Shown in pieces: positions 1 through 7,306 of a DNA stretch of 35,547 nucleotides; positions within the stretch are counted from its first letter, which is position 1, and each line of letters begins with the position of its first letter. The notes under the pieces are model-generated. The model ran no database searches. It was not told the DNA's origin and worked only from the letters and a program-made list of their open reading frames with translations. A program made the position numbers and the translations under genes. Origin of the DNA: Candidatus Hydrogenedens sp. (GTDB lineage Bacteria; Hydrogenedentota; Hydrogenedentia; Hydrogenedentales; CAITNO01); the NCBI GenBank assembly GCA_012522755.1, contig JAAYJV010000157.1, positions 1 through 35,547 on the forward strand, written 5' to 3'.

Positions 1-50
1 GCCAATGTGGAAATTGGCGTTCCCAGGCTGCGCGACACAAGGTCTTTAAC

Positions 51-80
51 TTATCAGTGTTAATCAGTGTTCATCTGTGG
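51..80. repeat. three imperfect 10-bp units of a dispersed-type repeat
   Basis: The units are TTATCAGTG, TTAATCAGTG and TTCATCTGTG, at 51-59, 60-69 and 70-79. The reverse complement has the form accacagatgaacactg. I recall this wording as a repeat scattered between genes in many environmental bacterial genomes. Only one copy was found in this window, so its dispersed nature is inference. Confidence 0.5.
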
Positions 81-278
81 TTCCAAGGGTCGTTGTGTCA
101 GTACCATTTCTTCGAGCCCATTGCAGTTGAAGAAAAAGCATCATTTGGGTGCGGCTATGCTGCGCTGTGTACTGAAGTGCATTCATGCACTGGTCTTCAT
201 TCCACAGCTTATCACAGCTGCTTCAACAGGTCGGCGCCGTGAGTTCAAGAACGAAACGCAATTTTTTGCTTAAAATCA

Positions 279-307
279 TTGGCTAATTTCGCAAGTTATG
301 TTATAAT
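279..307 (+). promoter_or_regulatory. sigma-70-type promoter of the pilin operon
   Basis: The -35 element TTGGCT (279-284) and the -10 element TATAAT (302-307) are separated by 17 bases. The expected transcript starts about 70 bases before the first pilin gene at 387. A second TATAAT at 316-321 has no good -35 element. Confidence 0.55.
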
Positions 308-386
308 TCAGAGGCTATAATAGTTGAGCTGTCTTCAAAAAAATGTCTGTCGGTGATTTTCGCCGAAAAACAGATACAGGATAATC

Positions 387-926
387 ATGACTGTGACCTC
401 TTCCAAGAACGCCTTGATGAAGCATCTCACCCGTACCAGAGGGTTCACTCTGGTAGAAATCATGTTCGCCTTCGGCATCTTCACGTTGATGATGTGGTCT
501 GTGGCCCATAGTCTGGTCTACTCCTATGCTGTTCTGGAGATTCAGGAACAGCGTAATGCGGCACTTGCCCATTGTCAGACAGTACTATCGACGATGCGCG
601 ATGTTTCCTATCATACGGAGAACAGCCCTGATTGTACGGGCGGTCGTCCCGATTTTCCCTGTGTTCTCTTGAATTTCGGGGATGGCTTCCCCCAGTCTCT
701 GGATGGAGCCAATGCGGCCATTCGTGCCCGTTACGGCAGTTTTTTCAGCCTGCCCGAGCAGGAATATCAGATTGATATGGTGGACGACAGTGGCGATCCG
801 GCGAAATCGAGTGTTGTGCCCAATCAGAATACCAATCCGGTGTATGTTACGGTAACCACCTCGTGGCTCGGGCCGCGTAATCATCGCTACAGTGTTAATA
901 CTACGGCTGCGATCACCAGCCACTAG
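387..926 (+). CDS. prepilin-like N-methylation domain protein (GspI/PilV-type minor pilin)
   Basis: This 179-residue protein starts with a class III prepilin signal. A basic leader (KHLTRTRG) is followed by FTLVE, with cleavage expected after Gly19 and the conserved Glu at +5 (Glu24). A hydrophobic helix then runs to about residue 48. Such proteins are processed by the prepilin peptidase PilD, enter the inner membrane and become minor subunits of a type IV pilus or type II secretion pseudopilus. The C-terminal half is soluble and has two Cys (DCTGGRPDFPC), which could form a disulfide. AGGA sits 5-6 bases before the ATG. It is the first gene of a run with two more pilin-like genes, the usual order of a minor-pilin operon. 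The exact subfamily cannot be fixed by eye. Confidence 0.85.
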   Translation: MTVTSSKNALMKHLTRTRGFTLVEIMFAFGIFTLMMWSVAHSLVYSYAVLEIQEQRNAALAHCQTVLSTMRDVSYHTENSPDCTGGRPDFPCVLLNFGDGFPQSLDGANAAIRARYGSFFSLPEQEYQIDMVDDSGDPAKSSVVPNQNTNPVYVTVTTSWLGPRNHRYSVNTTAAITSH

Positions 927-939
927 GAAAGGCACTCTT

Positions 940-1560
940 TTGAACAAGTCCGGCTTCACCCTTTTAGAACTTACCATCTCCACAGCTCTGATCATCGTTG
1001 TTTTTGCTCTGGGGCTGATCGCTGTCAAAAGCTCCTCAGCATCGGTGAGCCTGAACCGTGGCAAGGCGCAGCTTCAGGAAGAAGCGCGACGCCTCATGAT
1101 TGTTCTGGGTCAGGAACTGGAACAGGCTGTGAAACCTGCGCCAGCGGGCATGAGCCTTCCTTATGGTGTGAAAGCCCTTACCATTTTAAATAACGGAGAA
1201 GGTGTTCGCTTTCAGATTCCCAATAATGAGGCTTTCACCTCTTTCGGTACGGCTATTGAATATCATTTTGAGACTGAAGACTCACCTGTGGCCGGCAGCA
1301 ACCCTCCTGTGGGTAATGCCTGGCTGGATCCCGGAGAAGATGCGAACAATGACGGGATCCTCAACCGGCACATAGTACGTGTGCAAAATGGTCAGAGTCG
1401 CATTCTCGGTGCGGCCAATTCCATAGCTCATGCAAACTTCGAACTAATTGATGCGGGAAATGTGTTAAGAATATCACTGATCTTAACCGCCCCCATGGGT
1501 GATACGCGAAGTGCGCTTGTCCGCCACGAGTTGCAGCGCGATATTTATCTCATGAATTAA
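940..1560 (+). CDS. prepilin-like protein (GspJ/PilW-type minor pilin), TTG start
   Basis: The likely start is the TTG at 940, giving MNKSGFTLLEL. This puts the prepilin cleavage site after Gly5 with Glu at +5, and AGGAAAGG (925-932) lies 7 bases upstream. An upstream ATG at 892 would overlap the previous gene and bury the signal 21 residues in. The resulting 206-residue protein has one N-terminal hydrophobic helix and a soluble domain. Residues around 134-142 (DANNDGILN) look like a calcium-binding EF-hand-type loop, which occurs in several pseudopilins. The gene follows the stop of the first pilin gene by 13 bases and is surely co-transcribed. The GspJ/PilW assignment rests on position, size and N-terminus only. 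Confidence 0.83.
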   Translation: MNKSGFTLLELTISTALIIVVFALGLIAVKSSSASVSLNRGKAQLQEEARRLMIVLGQELEQAVKPAPAGMSLPYGVKALTILNNGEGVRFQIPNNEAFTSFGTAIEYHFETEDSPVAGSNPPVGNAWLDPGEDANNDGILNRHIVRVQNGQSRILGAANSIAHANFELIDAGNVLRISLILTAPMGDTRSALVRHELQRDIYLMN

Positions 1561-1590
1561 CTTTATGGAACTTGTAAGGAGGATTTAACC

Positions 1591-3798
1591 ATGACTCATT
1601 TATATGCACAAAAACAGGGCATGGCACTGATCCTGGTGTTGCTGTCAACGATTATTATTCTGGGTGCAGTCTTTGTTGTCGGGCAACTCGTTGTGTCTTC
1701 CAAGGCGCATACGGATCTGACTGTACAGATGCAGCAGGCTGAGGAAGCGGCCAAATCAGGTATTGATATTGCCGTGGAACATCTGTGGAATCAATATCTG
1801 GTTGGCCGTGGCAATACGACAGGCAACCTGGCCTCCTACCGCGCTTTTATTGATGATATCGTCAAGAAAAACCAGCAGAAAATTCTGATCAACCAGAATG
1901 CACCGGTCCTATTGAATGAAGAAACGGGCAGCCGCGTTCTGGAACTGGTACTCAGTCGTGAGGACACTTTGAACGGTATCCAGATTACGGCGGAATCTGT
2001 GGGCGAGGTACAGGGTTTGCGTCAACGGGCCGTACAGACCCTGCAGGTGAGTGGCGCTCTCTTCGCAGGTTATGAATATGCTGTTCTGGCGAACTATATC
2101 AACTGTATTCTCTGCCACGCCTCTTTTTACAATATTGAGGAACGCTTGAATACGGATGCCAGCAAATACGGTACTTTTGACCGAATCAAAGTGGCCACAC
2201 TGGAAGCCCTTCTTTTCCGTCCGGGCGGAGCGGACTCAGCAGTGGCTGGAACCATTTATACCCGTGGGCAGGTGTATAACGAGGCCTATCAGCCCATCAA
2301 TGCGACCACCATTCGCAACAGTTCCATGAAACATTTTGAGTTCAACAATACCGATGGAAAACTCAAGCAGAGTCGCACAGGAGCTCTCACGAAGGGTAAT
2401 CTTGTTCAGGCCGGTTATGACCGCAACGGCAATCTGGAGCAGTTCGCGAGTCTTTACACCAACTATCCCACAGATCCACGTCAGATGACAGACGGTACCT
2501 TGCCGGAGACCTTCCCGGCTCCTTTCCCGGATAACAACGGCAATCGCCATGTGGACCAGGATGAATTTGACGAAGTGGCGGAGATGCTTGAAGGTTCTGT
2601 CAGCGGCGGTGTGGCTTTCGGCGTTCCTGATGGCGGTTCTTACAGTGCGAAGACCCTGCCTTCCCAGAGCAACAGTGCTCTTTCCGATCTGAGCAACACG
2701 GGTTATTATGATGGGAACCTGATTCTGGTGGGTACTGATGCCAATCCTATAGTACTGGACGGCGAAATAGCCGTAAATGGCGACCTGATTCTGCAGGGCA
2801 CGGTGAAGGGCTGGGGCCAGTTTTTTGTCAAGGGCAACACCTATCTGACAGGCGATGTGACCTATGCTGATGCTCCGGGCAAATTCGGCGAGGCTGCAGA
2901 CGGCTCGCGAAATGGCCTGGCTCTTGTGTCGGGCGGTAATATTCTCATGGGTGATTACCTGACTATCCGTGGTAAAAACCACAGTGCTGATACAGCGAAG
3001 TTCCCCAATTCCGCCGACAGTATCATGGTACGTACAAAGAACAGCACAGTAACACGTACAATAAACAGAAAATCAGAAACGCTGGATCGTGGTTACTTTT
3101 CTCCCGGTGCCATTGATGCCGGAGAAATCCAAAAGCAGATGTACAACGCACAGGGCCGGCTGGTTCAGCGTGACGGACAGCAGTTCAGCTTCACCCAGTC
3201 CGAGTTGAAATTGTTCAACAACCTGGAGTTGGATAAAGCCCTTGCTGATCCCAATTATCGTCCCCGCTTTTATGGCTTGCGCGATTCACAACCCAATAAT
3301 GTGTATGTCTATACGAAGATCAGTGAAGAACATGCAGTACGTTATGATGAATCGGGCAATACAGTGAAGACTGTGTCTGACCGCCTTGTGCAACTTGGCA
3401 AAAATCCCAAATCCGTTCTGGATCGTGCTTCTTATCAGTATATGAATCCCACGAACAACTGGGTGTCGGAAGAAACGCTTCGTGAATTCTGGTGGAACGA
3501 TGAAATGTCCAGATCCCGCTTCAGCCCCTGGCGTTTTGATGGTGTGCTTTACAGCAATAACGCCATCTTCGCCCTTACCCGAAGTGACGTTCGCCATGGT
3601 TCGAATACGGAAGGCAAAATGCTGATTCGCGGCGCTATGATCTGCCCTGATATCGGTGTGCTCTGTGCTGGAACAGACAGGACCGGCAACGAGAGCTTCC
3701 GTCTTTTTTATGATCCCCGCGTACAGGAATTCTGGGCGCCTCAGGATACAAACACAGTCGTGCTTCAACGACTTGTTTACAAAACAGAAGCCGCATAA
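1591..3798 (+). CDS. large PilX-like pilus/secretion protein with CxxCH motif and EF-hand loop
   Basis: This 735-residue protein begins QGMALILVLLSTIIILG, the PilX/GspK-type N-terminal helix that lacks the classic GFTLxE. A strong AAGGAGG lies just upstream of the ATG. Residues 172-176 are CILCH, a c-type heme-like CxxCH motif on the expected periplasmic or extracellular side. Residues 314-325 form a full EF-hand loop (D314, N316, N318, H320, D322, E325). Around residues 375-425 there is a run of short beta strands with repeated GDL/GNT turns, suggestive of a beta-solenoid. The end contains LIRGAMICPD and FRLFYDPRV, which resemble the C-termini of PilX-like proteins. It is the third pilin-like gene of the operon and probably a tip or priming-complex component. 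Function beyond that is unknown. Confidence 0.75.
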   Translation: MTHLYAQKQGMALILVLLSTIIILGAVFVVGQLVVSSKAHTDLTVQMQQAEEAAKSGIDIAVEHLWNQYLVGRGNTTGNLASYRAFIDDIVKKNQQKILINQNAPVLLNEETGSRVLELVLSREDTLNGIQITAESVGEVQGLRQRAVQTLQVSGALFAGYEYAVLANYINCILCHASFYNIEERLNTDASKYGTFDRIKVATLEALLFRPGGADSAVAGTIYTRGQVYNEAYQPINATTIRNSSMKHFEFNNTDGKLKQSRTGALTKGNLVQAGYDRNGNLEQFASLYTNYPTDPRQMTDGTLPETFPAPFPDNNGNRHVDQDEFDEVAEMLEGSVSGGVAFGVPDGGSYSAKTLPSQSNSALSDLSNTGYYDGNLILVGTDANPIVLDGEIAVNGDLILQGTVKGWGQFFVKGNTYLTGDVTYADAPGKFGEAADGSRNGLALVSGGNILMGDYLTIRGKNHSADTAKFPNSADSIMVRTKNSTVTRTINRKSETLDRGYFSPGAIDAGEIQKQMYNAQGRLVQRDGQQFSFTQSELKLFNNLELDKALADPNYRPRFYGLRDSQPNNVYVYTKISEEHAVRYDESGNTVKTVSDRLVQLGKNPKSVLDRASYQYMNPTNNWVSEETLREFWWNDEMSRSRFSPWRFDGVLYSNNAIFALTRSDVRHGSNTEGKMLIRGAMICPDIGVLCAGTDRTGNESFRLFYDPRVQEFWAPQDTNTVVLQRLVYKTEAA

Positions 3799-3887
3799 GA
3801 TCATTTAACTTCGATTCAAGAAAATCTGTTGTTTGCGGCTGTACCTGCAGAGGTTGCCGGAACGCTGAGAAGGAGACCGTTCAGTTT

Positions 3888-4808
3888 ATGAAATACAGTT
3901 TTTTTGTCAGTATGCCCGTGTTGGTTCTTCTGCTGCTTTGTCTGTCTCTTTTGCCTGCGGAGGCTGATACGATTATCCTGAAAAATAACGTGCGTATTCA
4001 CGGTAAAATTGAAAAAGAAGTCGGCGAATTCATGCATGTGCGTGTTGATACCCGAAGCATTCGCGTGCGTCGTGATGAAATTCTGCAGGTGGAGGAAAAC
4101 GATCTGGACGGTTCTTTTGATCTTGAAAGGGCTGTGGAAGCGGCTAAAGAAGAGGATGAAAAACTCACGGAAGAACTCGGATTGGACAGCGAACAGCGCG
4201 ATCGTGTTTACCGTCTCGTTTCTCTTTTAAGTGCTCCTGATGTGGCGAAGAGCCGGGAAGCCCGCAACAATCTGCTTGCCATGCAAAAAGAGCTCAATAT
4301 CATTCCTTACATCGTTTTCATGCTTCCCTCCTATCTACCGCCCGTGGTATTGTCACTTCTGGAATTCATGACGGAAGTGAGCCCTGATCAGGCACAACCG
4401 GTTCTGCAGGAATATGTGTTTTTTACCGATGAAAATGTGCGGGCCAAATGTCTGGATCTTCTCGGGATCATTCGTGACAAGAGTTCCATTGAACTGATGA
4501 TGCGCGGCCTTCTGGATCACACGGGTATCGTCAAAATAAGTGCCTGCAAAGCCCTGGCTCAGATCAAAGCCCGGGAAGCGACTCCCCTTCTGGCTCACTA
4601 TTTTGATCAGTCTGATCTGCGTGTGCAGAACAATGTCCGACAGGCCCTCTCAGCGCTGTGGAGTGATGGCGAAAATGCTGTTTCCTTCGACAGTCAACAG
4701 GAATGGCTGAACTTCTGGCAGGAGAAAAACGCCTCCGTTGAAAAGACCGTTCTTCTGGAACTTCTGGAGCCTCTGGTTGAAGAAGGCACACATTTTTCCG
4801 GATGCTGA
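3888..4808 (+). CDS. secreted HEAT-like repeat protein
   Basis: This 306-residue protein has an N-terminal signal peptide (hydrophobic core VLVLLLLCLSLL, likely cleavage after about residue 26). A small beta-rich segment (DTIILKNNVRIHGKI...VRRDEILQVEE) follows; it resembles the short domain often found at the start of exported proteins in this kind of genome. The rest, from about residue 80 to 280, is alpha-helical. It contains units such as NVRAKCLDLLGIIRD and IVKISACKALAQIKAREA, which read as HEAT repeats and so suggest a protein-binding scaffold in the periplasm. AAGGAG is at 3870-3875. It lies 89 bases after the PilX-like gene and may share its transcript. No enzyme motif is seen. Confidence 0.7.
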   Translation: MKYSFFVSMPVLVLLLLCLSLLPAEADTIILKNNVRIHGKIEKEVGEFMHVRVDTRSIRVRRDEILQVEENDLDGSFDLERAVEAAKEEDEKLTEELGLDSEQRDRVYRLVSLLSAPDVAKSREARNNLLAMQKELNIIPYIVFMLPSYLPPVVLSLLEFMTEVSPDQAQPVLQEYVFFTDENVRAKCLDLLGIIRDKSSIELMMRGLLDHTGIVKISACKALAQIKAREATPLLAHYFDQSDLRVQNNVRQALSALWSDGENAVSFDSQQEWLNFWQEKNASVEKTVLLELLEPLVEEGTHFSGC

Positions 4809-4833
4809 GTTCAATTTTTTTTTGCAGAAAGAC

Positions 4834-5952
4834 TCAGAGCAACTCGGTATAACTGTCTTTCAATGCCGGGCTGGTCTCAGGAATGGAAGCCCGGATCGCA
4901 TCCAGTTCCGCTTGTGTTGAAAAAGCGCCGAATTCCAGATTGAATTCCCGCGTTTCTCCAGCCTTCAATATATCCAGCAGACCGAGAGCTTCATCTTTTT
5001 CCCGCCCTTCAATGCCGCAGTTGCAAGGCTCAAATCCGCATACATAGACTTGTTCGCCCAGTTGTTTCCATTGAACGAAGCGAGGCAGTTCTTTTTTGTT
5101 GTAGCGTATATAGATCCCGAAGCCCTTGTCCGGGAAAGCATCGTTGATCATTGCAACTGTTACAAAACCTTTTCTGTCAGCCGCCATGTCATGGTAATAA
5201 CATTTCTCCCTGTATTGGTGCCTAGGGCCGTCCATGAGATTCCAGGACTCCATCCCTTTTTCGGCTTCCTCATCCCGCGGTGCCAGGGCCAGGCTGGGCG
5301 CAAGCATTTTCGAACCGGCGTCCACGGCCGGCCAGCCTATATTGCAGTGATACAGAAGGGACAGAGGCGTTTTGTTGAAGCCCTCGTTGCAGACACGGTC
5401 GTGAATATGAAAAGAAGTGGCTCCCAGTTCTGTGCTTACTGTGCGAAGGAGCGTCAGATTTTCACCGAAGACTGACGTCTCACGCATGAGCCCTGTCACG
5501 GAGAGAAGATAACGGTTTCCTTCCCAACGCTGTGATACCTGAATGTCTCGGGCTGGAATATGGCTGATCCGCCCATGAAGCCCGTCACCTTGCAGCGCAC
5601 TGTCCGGACCGGGTGATCCCACACGACTGAGACCGCAGGTGGTCACGAGCCCCCCGAAATAGCTGCGAAGCCAGCGGATCCCCTCGGGCTCAAAATATTG
5701 AGGAGCCACATTTCCTGTTGTGGAACGCCAGCCCAGCGCTTTTCCCTCATAACTGGCTGAAGCAATATCCATCCCTCTGTCCAGAAGAACAGTGAATTCC
5801 AATCCGCTTCCCGTATGGAACAGAGCGGCCCGGGCGGGACGTTCATTCCCGTCATCAAAGGCAACCATACGAATGCCGGCCACCTGATCCATATTACCGA
5901 TGCGTTTACGCAGAGCTGTTTTGCTGTAATTTTTTCCGAAAATTTTCATCAT
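4834..5952 (-). CDS. DUF4432 / aldose 1-epimerase-like protein
   Basis: The protein is about 372 residues from the ATG at 5952; AGGAG at 5958-5962 supports this start or the next ATG at 5949. An upstream ATG at 5979 has no such site. Sequence features fit the galactose-mutarotase fold: FTVLLDRGMDIASASYEGKA near the start, a GLHGRISHIPA segment with a candidate catalytic His, and LLYHCNIGWP. This matches DUF4432, a family of aldose-epimerase relatives in sugar catabolism whose exact substrates are mostly unknown. It converges with the HEAT-like gene with a 25-base gap. It is divergent from the polyproline protein gene, whose promoter-like site overlaps this gene's leader. Confidence 0.8.
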   Translation of the reverse strand: MMKIFGKNYSKTALRKRIGNMDQVAGIRMVAFDDGNERPARAALFHTGSGLEFTVLLDRGMDIASASYEGKALGWRSTTGNVAPQYFEPEGIRWLRSYFGGLVTTCGLSRVGSPGPDSALQGDGLHGRISHIPARDIQVSQRWEGNRYLLSVTGLMRETSVFGENLTLLRTVSTELGATSFHIHDRVCNEGFNKTPLSLLYHCNIGWPAVDAGSKMLAPSLALAPRDEEAEKGMESWNLMDGPRHQYREKCYYHDMAADRKGFVTVAMINDAFPDKGFGIYIRYNKKELPRFVQWKQLGEQVYVCGFEPCNCGIEGREKDEALGLLDILKAGETREFNLEFGAFSTQAELDAIRASIPETSPALKDSYTELL

Positions 5953-5964
5953 GAGGTCTCCTGA

Positions 5965-5992
5965 TTGAGGAAAGTTCACTATATGTTATAAT
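5965..5992 (+). promoter_or_regulatory. sigma-70-type promoter for the polyproline protein gene
   Basis: TTGAGG (5965-5970) and TATAAT (5987-5992) are separated by 16 bases. This predicts a leader of about 90 bases before the ATG at 6090. The -35 side abuts the ribosome binding site of the divergent gene. Confidence 0.45.
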
Positions 5993-6089
5993 AAACCGAG
6001 ATGGATCCTGACAGGGAAAAAGTATAGTTACTTTAACAGAATATTGATAAACAGTACAAAACAAAGTTGGATGCACAGAGGCTGATTGA

Positions 6090-6659
6090 ATGAACCCAAA
6101 AGTGACTGTAGGAATATTTGTAGCGCTGGCGGTCATTGCTGCTACACCCTTCATTTTGAATTTTGTCAATAAAACGCCGATTCCTGAAGAAAATATGAAC
6201 CTGTCCACTCCTGTAAATCAGCCCACAGAAGCACTCCCGCCGCCGCCACCGCCGCCACCTCCACCGCCGCCGTCCCCTGCGGAGCCTGTGGAAATTCCGG
6301 CCATGCCAACGGTCTATACGCAGCCTGTCAAGCCTGTTGCGCAGTATAAGCAAAATCGTGGAGCCGCCGGCACCGGTCAGGGCGGAGCTGCTCAAGGCCC
6401 CGCACTGACAGCAGAAACACTTGTGGGGACTGTCTGGGAAGTGGGTACGCCCCATGGCCCTGTGCAGGTACAGTTGCAGCCGGGAGGCCAGGCCAGTGTT
6501 TCCCATCCCATGGTCGGCAGTATTCCGGCCAATTGGCAGGTCAGTGGAAATAAAGTGAAGGCTTCGGCATCTTTCATGGGTCAGTCCATCAATATAGATG
6601 CTACAATTCAGGGAAGTACGCTCACAGCAAAAGGTCAGAGCATACGCCGTATCAAGTAA
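6090..6659 (+). CDS. membrane-anchored polyproline protein with a small C-terminal beta domain
   Basis: This is an unrecognised 189-residue protein. Residues 5-26 form a single membrane helix or uncleaved signal (VGIFVALAVIAATPFILNFV), placing the rest outside the membrane. A low-complexity linker contains twelve consecutive prolines (Pro50-Pro61), encoded mainly by CCG and CCA. From about residue 108, LVGTVWEV...GPVQVQLQPGG...NWQVSGNKV...GSTLTAKGQ reads as a small lipocalin-like beta barrel. The proline run probably spans the periplasm as a rigid spacer. Its translation should require elongation factor P. The gene stands alone between a divergent neighbour and the putative origin. Confidence 0.65.
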   Translation: MNPKVTVGIFVALAVIAATPFILNFVNKTPIPEENMNLSTPVNQPTEALPPPPPPPPPPPPSPAEPVEIPAMPTVYTQPVKPVAQYKQNRGAAGTGQGGAAQGPALTAETLVGTVWEVGTPHGPVQVQLQPGGQASVSHPMVGSIPANWQVSGNKVKASASFMGQSINIDATIQGSTLTAKGQSIRRIK

Positions 6660-6689
6660 AAAAATGTCAGTTCAGCAATTATGTCCTCC

Positions 6690-7262
6690 ATAACTGTGGA
6701 AAACATGTTGATAACTTTTTATGAAAATTCAAGTCAACTTCTTTCTTTTCAAAATTCAATGAGAGAATTTATGCTGAAAGCCTTGAATCACAGGGCTTAA
6801 ATGAAGATTATCTTGAAGTTTACCAAGATCTAAGATATTTGAATCAAAGAACTTGATTACACAACTGCAATCGGGGATTTTATGGATTATGATAGTAAAT
6901 ACCATGTTCCACGGATTGTGTATAAAGTATCTGCAAGGCTCTGTTCGTGCTTATTTTAAATGAATTTCCGCGGTGGATAACTTTTTAAAATCATCGTGGA
7001 ACATTTATGATGGGAGTCTTGTGAATAACAAGCGTTTTTTTGTGCATAAAAAAAAACTTATCCACAAAAATCGGCTTTTCCTTTTTGAAAAATATTCTTT
7101 TATTTTCACGCTTTGGGATAAAGGTGGAAGGAATACACAAGTTATCAAGAAGTTGTTATTTTATTTCAGCCTTTATTTTCAGGCATGAAAAGAGGTTATC
7201 CACAAGTTCACAGGCCCTACTGGGACTACTACTTGCTTTATATATAAAGAAATCAGTATAAA
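6690..7262. other. candidate replication origin (DnaA-box cluster upstream of dnaN)
   Basis: This gene-free, AT-rich stretch contains two perfect DnaA boxes TTATCCACA on the + strand (7058-7066 and 7196-7204). On the other strand are boxes reading TGTGNAWAA: 6695-6703, 6917-6925, 7020-7028 and 7041-7049. Near-matches are at 6706-6714 and 6972-6980. AGATCT at 6826-6831 resembles the ATP-DnaA hexamer. A very AT-rich segment at 7236-7262 could unwind. Such clusters mark oriC in many bacteria, often beside dnaN. dnaA itself is not in the window, so a DnaA-controlled dnaN promoter is the alternative. Confidence 0.68.
7233..7262 (+). promoter_or_regulatory. promoter of dnaN
   Basis: TTGCTT (7233-7238) and TATAAA (7257-7262) are separated by 18 bases. 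Transcription would begin near 7269, about 38 bases before the dnaN ATG. A perfect DnaA box ends 28 bases upstream of the -35 element, so DnaA could regulate this promoter. Confidence 0.5.
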
Positions 7263-7306
7263 AGATGCATAACTAATTCACATGGTCATGAATCGGGAAT
7301 AGTCTT

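Larger units (their letters stand above)
1..386. other. gene-free leader of the pilin operon
   Basis: No convincing gene is visible here. The first 18 bases form a small inverted repeat (GCCAAT at 1-6, ATTGGC at 13-18) that may be the end of an upstream transcription unit outside the window. Bases 51-80 hold three imperfect 10-base repeats. A promoter-like pair lies at 279-307, and a second TATAAT is at 316-321. Short open frames in this stretch lack a ribosome binding site and family resemblance. Confidence 0.6.

Noticed and set aside
4805-4837. Inverted repeat CTGAGT/ACTCAG between convergent stops with a T-run in the loop
   Set aside because: Only 6 pairs with a 21-base loop; the T-run is in the loop, not after the stem, so it is not a convincing terminator.
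6973-7261. Two short plus-strand frames in the DnaA-box region
   Set aside because: They consist of translated AT-rich repeats and DnaA boxes, with no ribosome binding site or protein-like pattern.
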